The notes under the pieces are model-generated. The model had not been told where the DNA came from, made no database searches, and saw nothing but the letters and a program-made list of their open reading frames with translations. Positions 24,163 to 31,984 of a stretch of 64,000 nt of DNA are shown here, piece after piece; within the stretch, counting starts at the first letter, position 1, and every line of letters starts with the position of its first letter. Both the position numbers and the translations under genes were made by a program. This DNA comes from Mangrovimonas sp. TPBH4 (GTDB lineage Bacteria > Bacteroidota > Bacteroidia > Flavobacteriales > Flavobacteriaceae): assembly GCF_001280505.1 (NCBI RefSeq), contig NZ_LBIO01000050.1, positions 124,001 through 188,000 on the forward strand. Direction: 5' to 3'.

Positions 24163-24191
24163 AAAACCCGAGGTTTAGAACCTCGGGTTTT
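24163..24191 (-). terminator. Hairpin 4, terminator of the receptor gene
   Basis: Perfect 13-bp stem AAAACCCGAGGTT/AACCTCGGGTTTT with a three-base loop, 70 bases after the receptor stop at 24261. T runs are present on both sides. Confidence 0.8.
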
Positions 24192-24194
24192 CTT

Positions 24195-24248
24195 ATTTAG
24201 TAACCAAACATTAACACTAACCATCAACTATTGTGTGGGTTACTAAAT
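24195..24248 (-). repeat. 11-bp inverted repeat in the 3' UTR of the receptor gene
   Basis: ATTTAGTAACC (24195-24205) and GGTTACTAAAT (24238-24248) are perfect inverted copies around a 32-nt loop, between the receptor stop and hairpin 4. The mRNA could end in two consecutive stem-loops. Confidence 0.6.
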
Positions 24249-24260
24249 ATGCCGTGTATG

Positions 24261-26648
24261 TTACATAAAACCACCACTTCCTTGGGTTTCATTATTATCT
24301 CTTTGTTTTCTGCTCATGGCTCTGTATTTACCGCCTCCAAATCTATATGATAGGCCAATGCGCCATTGGTTGCTTTCCCAGTTAAATTCTCCTTGCGCAG
24401 GAAATGGCCGGTCATTTTCGAAGGCAAATCGCATAGTGTTGAATATATCGTTGTAACTAAAACTAAAAGTAGCCCTGTCTTCTTCCAAGAAACTGTAACG
24501 GAGTCCTGTATTTACCAAAACCATGGGCTTTCTTTTACCTTGTAACGTTCTGTCCTGGCCGCGATACATGCCAAAAAGGGAGAAACTCAAGCTTTTTGTC
24601 GCTTTAAAGTTGTTGTTCATACGGAAATTGAAATTAGAGTTTTTAATTTCCAAGTTTTCCTGTTCCACAGCGCCCCTCAAAGTTTTAAAGTAATATTCCA
24701 CACTGGCATTTAGGCTCCACCATTTGGTAGGTCTGTAGTTGCTTGAAGTTTCAAATCCAAATGCAGTATTTCGATCAAAGTTGTCATAGGTTAAAATTAC
24801 CCTGTCGCCGGTAGGATCCTCGGGATCAATATAAACAGCTCTATTTATTTCGTCATTGATAATTCTATAGAAAGTTCCTGCCGTAATATTTCCTCCCTTT
24901 ACGTTTTTTGTCAAGTTTAACTCAAAGGAATTGGTGAACTGCTGTTTCAACTCAGGATTTCCAAAGGAGGTTATCCTTGGTGTGCTCCACTCTCTAATAG
25001 GGTTGATCTGTCCCAATCCAGGTCTGTCAACACGTCTGCTATAGCTAAATTGAAGTGCTGTTTTTTCAGAAGTATTATAGGTGACAAAAGCGGAAGGATA
25101 GATACTGAATTGCTCATCGTTGAAAATGGCAGTCTCCTGACTAACTTGATCAAAAATAGCTTCTACCTCGTATTGTTCAATTCTGGCCCCTACTTGGTAG
25201 GACCATTTGTCAAAAGTTTGTCCGTAGGTCGTGTAAAAGGAATAGATACTTCTGTTGTACTCGTAATTGGAATCAAACAAATTGGCATTGCTAGTGTCAT
25301 AAATATTGTCTGCATTGTTCATGCGGTATTCGGCACCAATCTCTAGTTTAGAAGTTTCGGTAAGCGGATTGACGTAATCCAAATTAATCAAGGTGTTGTT
25401 CCTTTTGTTGTTCACCAAATCCATGTAGGAAGATGAGTTGTCTGTGAAATCAAAAAAGGCCGTTTCGTCACTGTCAAATGTGCTATAGTCGGCCTCTAGG
25501 CTAATATTGTGGCCTTCCTTTTCGAAATCGTGTTTAAATGCTGCGTTGTATGAGGACGTATTGTTTTCATTTTCATTGTTGAAATTCTGACCAAAATTTG
25601 GAACATTCCCTGAAAGGTAGAGAATGTCTGTCTTGCTGGTTCTTTTTCCGTTGTAAATATTTTGGTTGGTGTACACAGAAAACACATTATTGTCATTTAT
25701 ATAATAATCAACCCCCAATTTGTACAAATGGGATTTATTATTGCTCCAGTTGTGAAAGAGTTGTTCGGAGTTGTCATCAAAACGGTCTATTTTACCGCCA
25801 CTTCTATTTTTGCCAATATTGTTGCCGTAATTTCCGTAAAAATTGAGCTTGCCGTTTCTGTAGTTCATATCTAAAGAACTATTGAAATTCGGGCTAATTT
25901 CTTTTGCAAATCCAACGTTGAGGTTTCCATTGAATCCTATATTGGCGTTTTTATGAAGGATAATGTTGATGATCCCACTCATTCCTTCTGGATTGTACTT
26001 AGCTGAAGGGTTCGTGATCAATTCCACACTTTTAATAGATGTGGAAGGAATTTGTTTCAACAATTGTGCCGCAGGGACATTGGTAGGTTTGCCATCCACC
26101 AATACGCGAACATTTTCATTGCCGCGCAGGCTAATGTCTCCGCTTTGACTATCCACGGTTACTGAGGGAAGGTTGTTCATGATTTCGGAAGCAGAGGCTC
26201 CAGTGGTCGTTAAATCTTTGCCAATGGTAATAACTTTCCTGTCTACTTTTTGTTGAATTGAGGAAACTTCGGCTACTACAGTTACCTCGTCCAAACTAGC
26301 AATATCCTCTTCCAACAGAATATTGCCCAGTTCTATTTTGTAATTTCCATTGCCAATAACCAATGGTTTAGATACCGTTTTATAACCCATATATTGAATG
26401 GTAATCACATTTTTACCTTCAGGGATATTTTTAATTTCGAAATACCCTTGGTCATCTGTAATTCCACCCGTAATGGTTTCTCCAGCATCATTTTTAATGA
26501 TTATATTCACGTAGGGTAAAGGTTGGTTTAAGGCTACGTCTATTACTGTTCCCGTAACCGAACCATCTCTTACTGCGGTTTCGGATGCAGTTTTTGCGCA
26601 TAGTGGGTACATTGATAACAATGCCATAAAAAGTAAAATGTGTTTCAT
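24261..26648 (-). CDS. TonB-dependent receptor-like outer-membrane protein with CarboxypepD-like domain
   Basis: A 795-residue outer-membrane protein: signal peptide, carboxypeptidase D regulatory-like domain at about 30-110 (GSVTGTVIDVALNQPLPYVNIII), plug domain at about 120-230 (ITIGKDLTTTGASASEIMNNLPSV, GNENVRVLVDGKP, INIILHKNANIGFNG) and a large beta-barrel ending with RIGLSYRFGGGKY. This is the OMP_b-brl_3 type of receptor without a SusD partner. No TonB box is evident. The substrate is unknown. An ECF-type promoter precedes it, and hairpin 4 and the small RNA region follow it. Confidence 0.88.
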   Translation of the reverse strand: MKHILLFMALLSMYPLCAKTASETAVRDGSVTGTVIDVALNQPLPYVNIIIKNDAGETITGGITDDQGYFEIKNIPEGKNVITIQYMGYKTVSKPLVIGNGNYKIELGNILLEEDIASLDEVTVVAEVSSIQQKVDRKVITIGKDLTTTGASASEIMNNLPSVTVDSQSGDISLRGNENVRVLVDGKPTNVPAAQLLKQIPSTSIKSVELITNPSAKYNPEGMSGIINIILHKNANIGFNGNLNVGFAKEISPNFNSSLDMNYRNGKLNFYGNYGNNIGKNRSGGKIDRFDDNSEQLFHNWSNNKSHLYKLGVDYYINDNNVFSVYTNQNIYNGKRTSKTDILYLSGNVPNFGQNFNNENENNTSSYNAAFKHDFEKEGHNISLEADYSTFDSDETAFFDFTDNSSSYMDLVNNKRNNTLINLDYVNPLTETSKLEIGAEYRMNNADNIYDTSNANLFDSNYEYNRSIYSFYTTYGQTFDKWSYQVGARIEQYEVEAIFDQVSQETAIFNDEQFSIYPSAFVTYNTSEKTALQFSYSRRVDRPGLGQINPIREWSTPRITSFGNPELKQQFTNSFELNLTKNVKGGNITAGTFYRIINDEINRAVYIDPEDPTGDRVILTYDNFDRNTAFGFETSSNYRPTKWWSLNASVEYYFKTLRGAVEQENLEIKNSNFNFRMNNNFKATKSLSFSLFGMYRGQDRTLQGKRKPMVLVNTGLRYSFLEEDRATFSFSYNDIFNTMRFAFENDRPFPAQGEFNWESNQWRIGLSYRFGGGKYRAMSRKQRDNNETQGSGGFM

Positions 26649-26687
26649 CGAAAATATGTAAGTTAGCGTGATAATGTTTGGAAGATA

Positions 26688-26712
26688 GACGCCAGCAATA
26701 ATATTGTGTTAC
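26688..26712 (-). promoter_or_regulatory. ECF-type promoter of the receptor gene (GTAAC-N16-CGTC)
   Basis: On the minus strand GTAAC (26708-26712) and CGTC (26688-26691) are 16 bp apart, 39 bases before the ATG at 26648. The AAC/CGT cores are those expected for ECF sigma factors. Confidence 0.55.
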
Positions 26713-26745
26713 TTAAATTAACAGACCTTAACAGCTTTTTAACAG

Positions 26746-27108
26746 ATGAGTAAGAAGACCCTTGTTTTTGGAGCCTCATTGAAGCCCTCTCGGTATTCCA
26801 ATTTTGCAATTGCTAGGTTGTTGGCACACGATTATGAAGTGGTTGCCTATGGAATGAAACAGGGAAGGGTTTCTAGTGTTGAAATTGATGATGAATTAAT
26901 AGCATATAAAAATATCCATACCGTAACCTTATATCTCAATCCATCAAGACAAGTGGCTTATTATGAATATCTAGTTGCACTGAACCCGAATCGTGTTATT
27001 TTTAACCCAGGGACAGAAAATCCTGAGTTTTACCAAATTTTGGAAGCTAATAACATTGCTTATGAAGTGGCTTGTACTTTAGTTTTGCTTACTACGAATC
27101 AATATTAA
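26746..27108 (+). CDS. CoA-binding domain protein
   Basis: A 120-residue single-domain protein with a Rossmann-like CoA-binding fold: TLVFGASLKPSRYSNFAIARLL at the N-terminus with the GAS nucleotide loop, then YLNPSRQVAYYEYL and FNPGTENPEF. It belongs to the YccU-type stand-alone family, whose role is not established. The last 30 bases overlap the convergent symporter gene. It is divergent from the receptor gene with 97 bases between. Confidence 0.83.
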   Translation: MSKKTLVFGASLKPSRYSNFAIARLLAHDYEVVAYGMKQGRVSSVEIDDELIAYKNIHTVTLYLNPSRQVAYYEYLVALNPNRVIFNPGTENPEFYQILEANNIAYEVACTLVLLTTNQY

Positions 27109-28527
27109 TCCTAAAAATGTCAATAGGCCATTGATGATTAAGATTTCAAACCCTATTTGGTAACCACCTAACAGCTCTTCAGAATAGGTGTTCAATAGGT
27201 AAGAAACTATTGGAGCAACTATGGCCACAATCCAAACTAATTTGTCTTTGATCTGGAATTTGGTGTAGATCCCAAAGGCAAACAGCCCTAACAATGGACC
27301 ATATGTATAACCAGCCGCTTTAAAAAGTTCCCAAATTACAGAGACATCCTTAAAGAGCAAATCAAAAATGAGGATAACAATTATGAGCACAAAACTTGTG
27401 GCTATATGTACTCTTTTTCTCGTCTTTTTTTGTTGTTCCTGTGGCTTTTTGTCCAATTCAATAATATCAATACAGAAAGAGGTTGTCAGGGCTGTTAAGG
27501 CCGAATCGGCACTGGAATAGGCGGCTGCAATAAGCCCCAATAAAAAGAATGCCGAAGTCATGATGCCTATGTCTGGAAGCATGGCAATGGTTGGGAACAA
27601 ATCATCTTTTTTGGCAGTAATACCATATTGTTGGGCATACTGAGTCAATAAAAGTCCCAAAACCAAGAAGAGAATATTTACAAAAATCAACACAATACTA
27701 AAGGAAATCATATTTTTTTGGGCTTCCTTCAGGTTTTTACAAGTTAGGTTTTTTTGCATCATGTCTTGGTCCAATCCTGTCATAGTGATGGTTATGAACA
27801 TTCCCGCTAAAAAGCTTTTGAAAAAATACTGTGGATCATTAATGTCTTCAAAGAAAAACGTCTTGCTCAAGGAGCTTTCGCTTACGGTTGTATACACATC
27901 AGTAAAACCGTGAAGATCTAAAGCAGAAGCTAAAAAAGTAATGGTCACCACTACGGAAACCAACATGAAAAAGGTCTGCAGTGTATCCGTAAATATGATG
28001 GTTTTAATACCGCCTTTAAAGGTATACAGCCAAATTAGGGCTATGGTAATTACCACGGTAACGGCGAAAGGAATGCCGAATTCATTAAAAATAAGTAACT
28101 GAAGCACTTTGGCTACCAAAAACAATCTAAAGGCAGCACCAACCGTCCTGGAAACCAAAAAAGCCACCGAACCTGTTTTGTAGCTTATAATTCCAAAGCG
28201 GGTTTTTAAATAGGTGTAAATGGAGGTGAGGTTCAATTTGTAATAAATAGGTAATAGAATATAGGCAATGGCCAAATAGCCAAAAAAGTAGCCGAACACC
28301 ACCTGTAAATACCCAAATTGTTTGGTTTCTACCGCTCCAGGCACAGAGATAAAGGTGACACCGGATAACGAAGCGCCAATCATTCCAAAAGCTACCAAAT
28401 ACCATGGCGCCGATTTATTGGCTTTAAAAAAAGCTTCATTGCTGTCTTCCTTTCCAGTGAAAAATGAAATAAGGATTAATACTACAAAATAACCTAGAAT
28501 TAAAAGCGCAATGGTAACCGGGGTCAT
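27079..28527 (-). CDS. Sodium:solute symporter (SSS family)
   Basis: A 482-residue inner-membrane transporter with about 13 hydrophobic segments of the LeuT-like SSS fold. Recognisable are GMIGASLSGVTFISVPG near helix 2, the central SAFFLLGLIAAAYSSADSALTALTTSFCIDI sodium-site region and the cytoplasmic loop DKKPQEQQKKTRKRVH. The substrate cannot be told (SSS members carry sugars, amino acids, acetate and others). The 3' end overlaps the CoA-binding gene by 30 bp on the other strand. Divergent from recR. Confidence 0.88.
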   Translation of the reverse strand: MTPVTIALLILGYFVVLILISFFTGKEDSNEAFFKANKSAPWYLVAFGMIGASLSGVTFISVPGAVETKQFGYLQVVFGYFFGYLAIAYILLPIYYKLNLTSIYTYLKTRFGIISYKTGSVAFLVSRTVGAAFRLFLVAKVLQLLIFNEFGIPFAVTVVITIALIWLYTFKGGIKTIIFTDTLQTFFMLVSVVVTITFLASALDLHGFTDVYTTVSESSLSKTFFFEDINDPQYFFKSFLAGMFITITMTGLDQDMMQKNLTCKNLKEAQKNMISFSIVLIFVNILFLVLGLLLTQYAQQYGITAKKDDLFPTIAMLPDIGIMTSAFFLLGLIAAAYSSADSALTALTTSFCIDIIELDKKPQEQQKKTRKRVHIATSFVLIIVILIFDLLFKDVSVIWELFKAAGYTYGPLLGLFAFGIYTKFQIKDKLVWIVAIVAPIVSYLLNTYSEELLGGYQIGFEILIINGLLTFLGLILIRSKQN

Positions 28528-28653
28528 AGGGGAGAATTTAGGATGATTTTAAAAATCAGAATGTTACTTTTCAATTGTTATGATAGACAATAATAAGTAA
28601 TTTAATAAGAACCCCATAATTAAATAGTCCGTAAATTATAGTAAATTCGCAGC

Positions 28654-29271
28654 ATGGAATTTTCTTCAAAACTTCTGGAAAAAGCAGTTAATGAAATGTC
28701 CCAGTTGCCTGGGGTTGGCAAGCGTACGGCCTTAAGATTGGTCCTGCATTTGTTGGGGCAGCCTCAGGAACGCACCCAACTACTGTCAGAAGCATTGAGT
28801 ACCATGCGCAATGAAATTAAATTCTGTAAAAGTTGCCATAACATTAGCGATACAGAACTTTGTGAAATTTGTTCCAACCCAAATAGAATGGAAGATGTAG
28901 TTTGTGTTGTGGAAGATATTAGGGATGTCATGGCTATAGAAAATACCAGTTCCTTTAAAGGCTTGTACCATGTGCTGGGAGGCAAGATTTCCCCCATGGA
29001 TGGTGTTGGTCCAAACGATCTCAATATTGAATCGCTTGTAGAAAAAGTAAAGCAGGGCAAAATAAAGGAACTTATTTTTGCGTTAGGCTCTACGATGGAA
29101 GGCGACACAACCAATTTTTATATTTACAAACAAATTCAGGACTTCAATATTGTAACCTCTACCATTGCCCGAGGCATCTCGGTTGGTAATGAACTCGAGT
29201 ATACCGATGAGATTACCTTAGGGAGAAGTATCATCAACAGAATTCCTTTTGAGGTGTCCTTAAAGTCCTAG
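28654..29271 (+). CDS. recR: Recombination mediator RecR
   Basis: A 205-residue protein that with RecO loads RecA at gaps (RecFOR pathway). Visible are the N-terminal helix-hairpin-helix [18 protein letters not shown], the Cys4 zinc finger ([16 protein letters not shown]), the Toprim core [14 protein letters not shown] and ATP/DNA-binding [23 protein letters not shown]. Full length. The next gene starts 11 bases later with GTG and is probably co-transcribed. Confidence 0.97.
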   Translation: MEFSSKLLEKAVNEMSQLPGVGKRTALRLVLHLLGQPQERTQLLSEALSTMRNEIKFCKSCHNISDTELCEICSNPNRMEDVVCVVEDIRDVMAIENTSSFKGLYHVLGGKISPMDGVGPNDLNIESLVEKVKQGKIKELIFALGSTMEGDTTNFYIYKQIQDFNIVTSTIARGISVGNELEYTDEITLGRSIINRIPFEVSLKS

Positions 29272-29281
29272 TTTCTTTTTC

Positions 29282-30382
29282 GTGAAATTATCCGTTGTCA
29301 TATTAAATTATAACGTTCGTTATTTTTTGGAGCTTTGCCTAAGAAGTGTCGTTGAAGCTACTAAATTAATCGAGTCGGAAATTATTGTTGTTGACAATCA
29401 TTCTGCCGATGATAGTTGTGAAATGGTCAAGACACTGTTTCCCGAAGTTATTTTAATAGAAAATAAGGATAACGTCGGTTTTTCCAAAGGAAACAATCAA
29501 GCGGTTCGTAGTGCAAAAGGGGAATATCTGTGTATTTTAAATCCAGATACGGTATTGCCAGAAGATGTATTTGTACAATTGTTGGCTTTTGCAGATGCTA
29601 AGGAAAATGTCGGGATTTTAGGGTGTAGATTGGTGGACGGTACCGGCCATTTTCTGCCCGAAAGTAAACGCAACATTCCAACGCCTTATGTCTCTTTAAA
29701 AAAGGTGACAGGATTTACAAAGGAATACTATGCTAATCAATTGGGAGAACATGAGGTAGGCAAAATCCCTGTGTTTGTTGGAGCTTTTATGTTGATTAAA
29801 AGAGAAGTTTATAACGAAGTACAAGGGTTTGATGAGGACTATTTTATGTATGGTGAAGATGTAGACTTATCTTATAAAGTTCTTGAGGCTGGCTATGATA
29901 ACTATTATAACGGAACCATAACGGCAATTCATTATAAAGGAGAAAGCACCTTAAAAGATGCCGTTTACGCTCGCCGATTTTACGGTGCCATGCAAATTTT
30001 CTACAAGAAACATTTTAAAAAGAACATCTTGTTCAACTTGGCTGTTTGGTTTGGAATTCGGATGGCTTATGTGGCCAGTAGAGAACCTAAACCTGGCAAT
30101 CCAAAGGTAAATCACTACATATTGGTTTCGGATACAATGGCAGAAGGCTTGGAGAAAGCACTGAACAAAAAAGTTTCCGTCGTTGATGAGATACAGCAAG
30201 TGAAACCGCACACTGAAATAATATTTGACGCTAACATATTGAGTTTTAAAAAAATCATTCAGTATATGTGCGACAATCAAATAAATAGAAACGCAAAATT
30301 TAAAATTCTTTCAAAAAACTCTACCTTTATCCTCGGAAGTAACAGCTCAAAAAATAGAGGAAAAGTGATTTTGTTAGAATAG
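29282..30382 (+). CDS. Family 2 glycosyltransferase
   Basis: A 366-residue GT-A-fold glycosyltransferase. The N-terminal KLSVVILNYN strand is followed by nucleotide-binding IVVDNHSADDS, the conserved NPD motif (LNPDTVLP; here D for the DxD-like metal site) and the acceptor motif GFDEDYFMYGEDVDLSYKVL. Rhamnosyl- and related transferases of this subfamily act on cell-surface polysaccharides. The start is GTG at 29282: the next residues are the conserved beginning of the fold and no ATG is in frame before. It lies 11 bases after recR; the ~100-residue tail is hydrophilic. Confidence 0.9.
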   Translation: MKLSVVILNYNVRYFLELCLRSVVEATKLIESEIIVVDNHSADDSCEMVKTLFPEVILIENKDNVGFSKGNNQAVRSAKGEYLCILNPDTVLPEDVFVQLLAFADAKENVGILGCRLVDGTGHFLPESKRNIPTPYVSLKKVTGFTKEYYANQLGEHEVGKIPVFVGAFMLIKREVYNEVQGFDEDYFMYGEDVDLSYKVLEAGYDNYYNGTITAIHYKGESTLKDAVYARRFYGAMQIFYKKHFKKNILFNLAVWFGIRMAYVASREPKPGNPKVNHYILVSDTMAEGLEKALNKKVSVVDEIQQVKPHTEIIFDANILSFKKIIQYMCDNQINRNAKFKILSKNSTFILGSNSSKNRGKVILLE

Positions 30383-30423
30383 AATTAATTGAAAAAATCT
30401 TAAAGAACACATTGATTTTTTAT

Positions 30424-30431
30424 TAATTTTG
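30424..30431 (+). promoter_or_regulatory. Predicted -7 box TAATTTTG of the E2 gene
   Basis: Exact TAnnTTTG match, 37 bases before the ATG at 30469. Confidence 0.5.
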
Positions 30432-30468
30432 CAGACGAAAAATAAAAACAGATCTTTTCATTATAGAT

Positions 30469-31812
30469 ATGGCAAAATTTGAATTAAAGCTCCCGAAGAT
30501 GGGGGAAAGTGTTGCGGAAGCAACAATAACATCATGGTTAAAAGAGGTAGGAGATACTATCGAGATGGATGAAGCGGTTTTGGAAATTGCTACAGACAAG
30601 GTAGATAGTGAAGTGCCTAGTGAGGTTGATGGCGTTTTGGTTGAAAAGCTATTCAATGTAGATGATGTAGTTCAAGTAGGGCAAACAATAGCTATTATTG
30701 AGACGGATGCCGATGTTGCAGATACTCAAGCTGCGCCACAGGCAGAACCGGTGAAGGAGGAAGTTGAAGCAGAACCAGCTGCTGTGGCCCAAGTAGCGGA
30801 AACGGTACAGGCTGCGCAAGAAGCTGTAGCGCCTGTAGTATCTACAGAGGGTAGATTTTATTCGCCATTGGTGAGAAACATCGCCAAGGAAGAAGGTATC
30901 AGCCAAGCTGAACTTGATAAAATCTCAGGAACAGGAAAAGAAGGTCGTGTGACCAAAAATGATATTTTGGCTTACCTTGAAAACAGAGGTAGCCAACCAG
31001 TTCAGGATGCGGTAGCGGCACCACAACCAGCTAAAGTTGAGGTTCCTCAAGTAAATGGAACGCAGCAAGCCAAGCCAGCAGCAGCTCCTGTTGTGGCTAG
31101 TGGTGAGGACGAGATCATCGAAATGAGCCGTATGGGGAAATTGATTGCACACCATATGGTGGAATCGGTACAGACTTCTGCTCACGTACAAAGTTTTATA
31201 GAAGCCGATGTTACCAATATCTGGAACTGGCGTAAAAAAGTTAAAGACGGTTTCGCAAAACGAGAAGGTGAAAACTTGACCTTTACTCCAATCTTTATGG
31301 AAGCCATAGCCAAGGCGCTTAAAGATTTCCCAATGATGAACATTTCGGTTCAAGGAGATAAAATCATCAAGAAAAAGCATATCAATTTAGGGATGGCGGC
31401 AGCCTTGCCAGATGGTAACCTAATTGTACCAGTAATCAAGGATGCCGATCAGCTGAACTTGGTAGGAATGACCAAAAAGGTGAACGACTTGGCTAATAGA
31501 GCTAGAGTAAATAAACTAAAACCCGATGAAATCCAAGGAGGAACTTACACGGTGACCAATGTGGGAACATTTGGAAGCATTATGGGAACTCCGATTATCA
31601 ATCAGCCGCAAGTTGGGATTTTGGCCTTGGGTGCTATTAGAAAAGTGCCTGCGGTAGTGGAAACTCCAGAAGGGGATTTCATTGGTATCCGTTACAGAAT
31701 GTTCTTGTCACATTCTTATGACCATAGAGTAGTGAATGGTGCGCTTGGTGGACAATTTGTAAAAGCCGTTAAAGATTATTTGGAAGCTTGGGACATCAAT
31801 AGAGATATTTAA
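30469..31812 (+). CDS. 2-oxoacid dehydrogenase complex E2, dihydrolipoyl acyltransferase
   Basis: A 447-residue E2 subunit. The lipoyl domain (about 1-80) has the lipoylated Lys in EIATDKVDSEVPSEVDG. A long Ala/Glu/Pro-rich linker follows, then the E1/E3-binding domain (about 125-165, SPLVRNIAKEEGISQAEL, GKEGRVTKNDIL). A second linker leads to the acyltransferase core at about 215-447. The catalytic motif reads DHRVVNG where the usual form is DHRVxDG, i.e. Asp replaced by Asn. E1 and E3 genes are not in the window, so the substrate (branched-chain or 2-oxoglutarate) is open. Terminator at 31837. Confidence 0.93.
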   Translation: MAKFELKLPKMGESVAEATITSWLKEVGDTIEMDEAVLEIATDKVDSEVPSEVDGVLVEKLFNVDDVVQVGQTIAIIETDADVADTQAAPQAEPVKEEVEAEPAAVAQVAETVQAAQEAVAPVVSTEGRFYSPLVRNIAKEEGISQAELDKISGTGKEGRVTKNDILAYLENRGSQPVQDAVAAPQPAKVEVPQVNGTQQAKPAAAPVVASGEDEIIEMSRMGKLIAHHMVESVQTSAHVQSFIEADVTNIWNWRKKVKDGFAKREGENLTFTPIFMEAIAKALKDFPMMNISVQGDKIIKKKHINLGMAAALPDGNLIVPVIKDADQLNLVGMTKKVNDLANRARVNKLKPDEIQGGTYTVTNVGTFGSIMGTPIINQPQVGILALGAIRKVPAVVETPEGDFIGIRYRMFLSHSYDHRVVNGALGGQFVKAVKDYLEAWDINRDI

Positions 31813-31836
31813 TCCTTAAAGCCTATGATATATAAA

Positions 31837-31866
31837 GTCTTAACTTTTCAGTTAAGGCTTTTTTTG
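31837..31866 (+). terminator. Terminator of the E2 gene
   Basis: Stem GTCTTAAC/GTTAAGGC followed by a seven-base T run, about 25 bases after the stop. Confidence 0.82.
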
Positions 31867-31948
31867 TGCCCTAATTCTACGTAAAAATGCAGTCGCATGC
31901 AAGCATCCTTATATGACATTTATCATAATTCTTGCAAGTTCAAATCGA

Positions 31949-31956
31949 TACATTTG
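31949..31956 (+). promoter_or_regulatory. Predicted -7 box TACATTTG of the nad-linked operon
   Basis: Exact TAnnTTTG match, 28 bases before the ATG at 31985, consistent with a short leader. The operon probably runs to nadB. Confidence 0.5.
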
Positions 31957-31984
31957 AGGTTTGCAATTTTAAAAACAACATAGA

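Noticed and set aside
27079-27108. 30-bp convergent overlap of the CoA-binding and symporter genes
   Set aside because: Both frames are intact and of normal length; short tail overlaps are ordinary.
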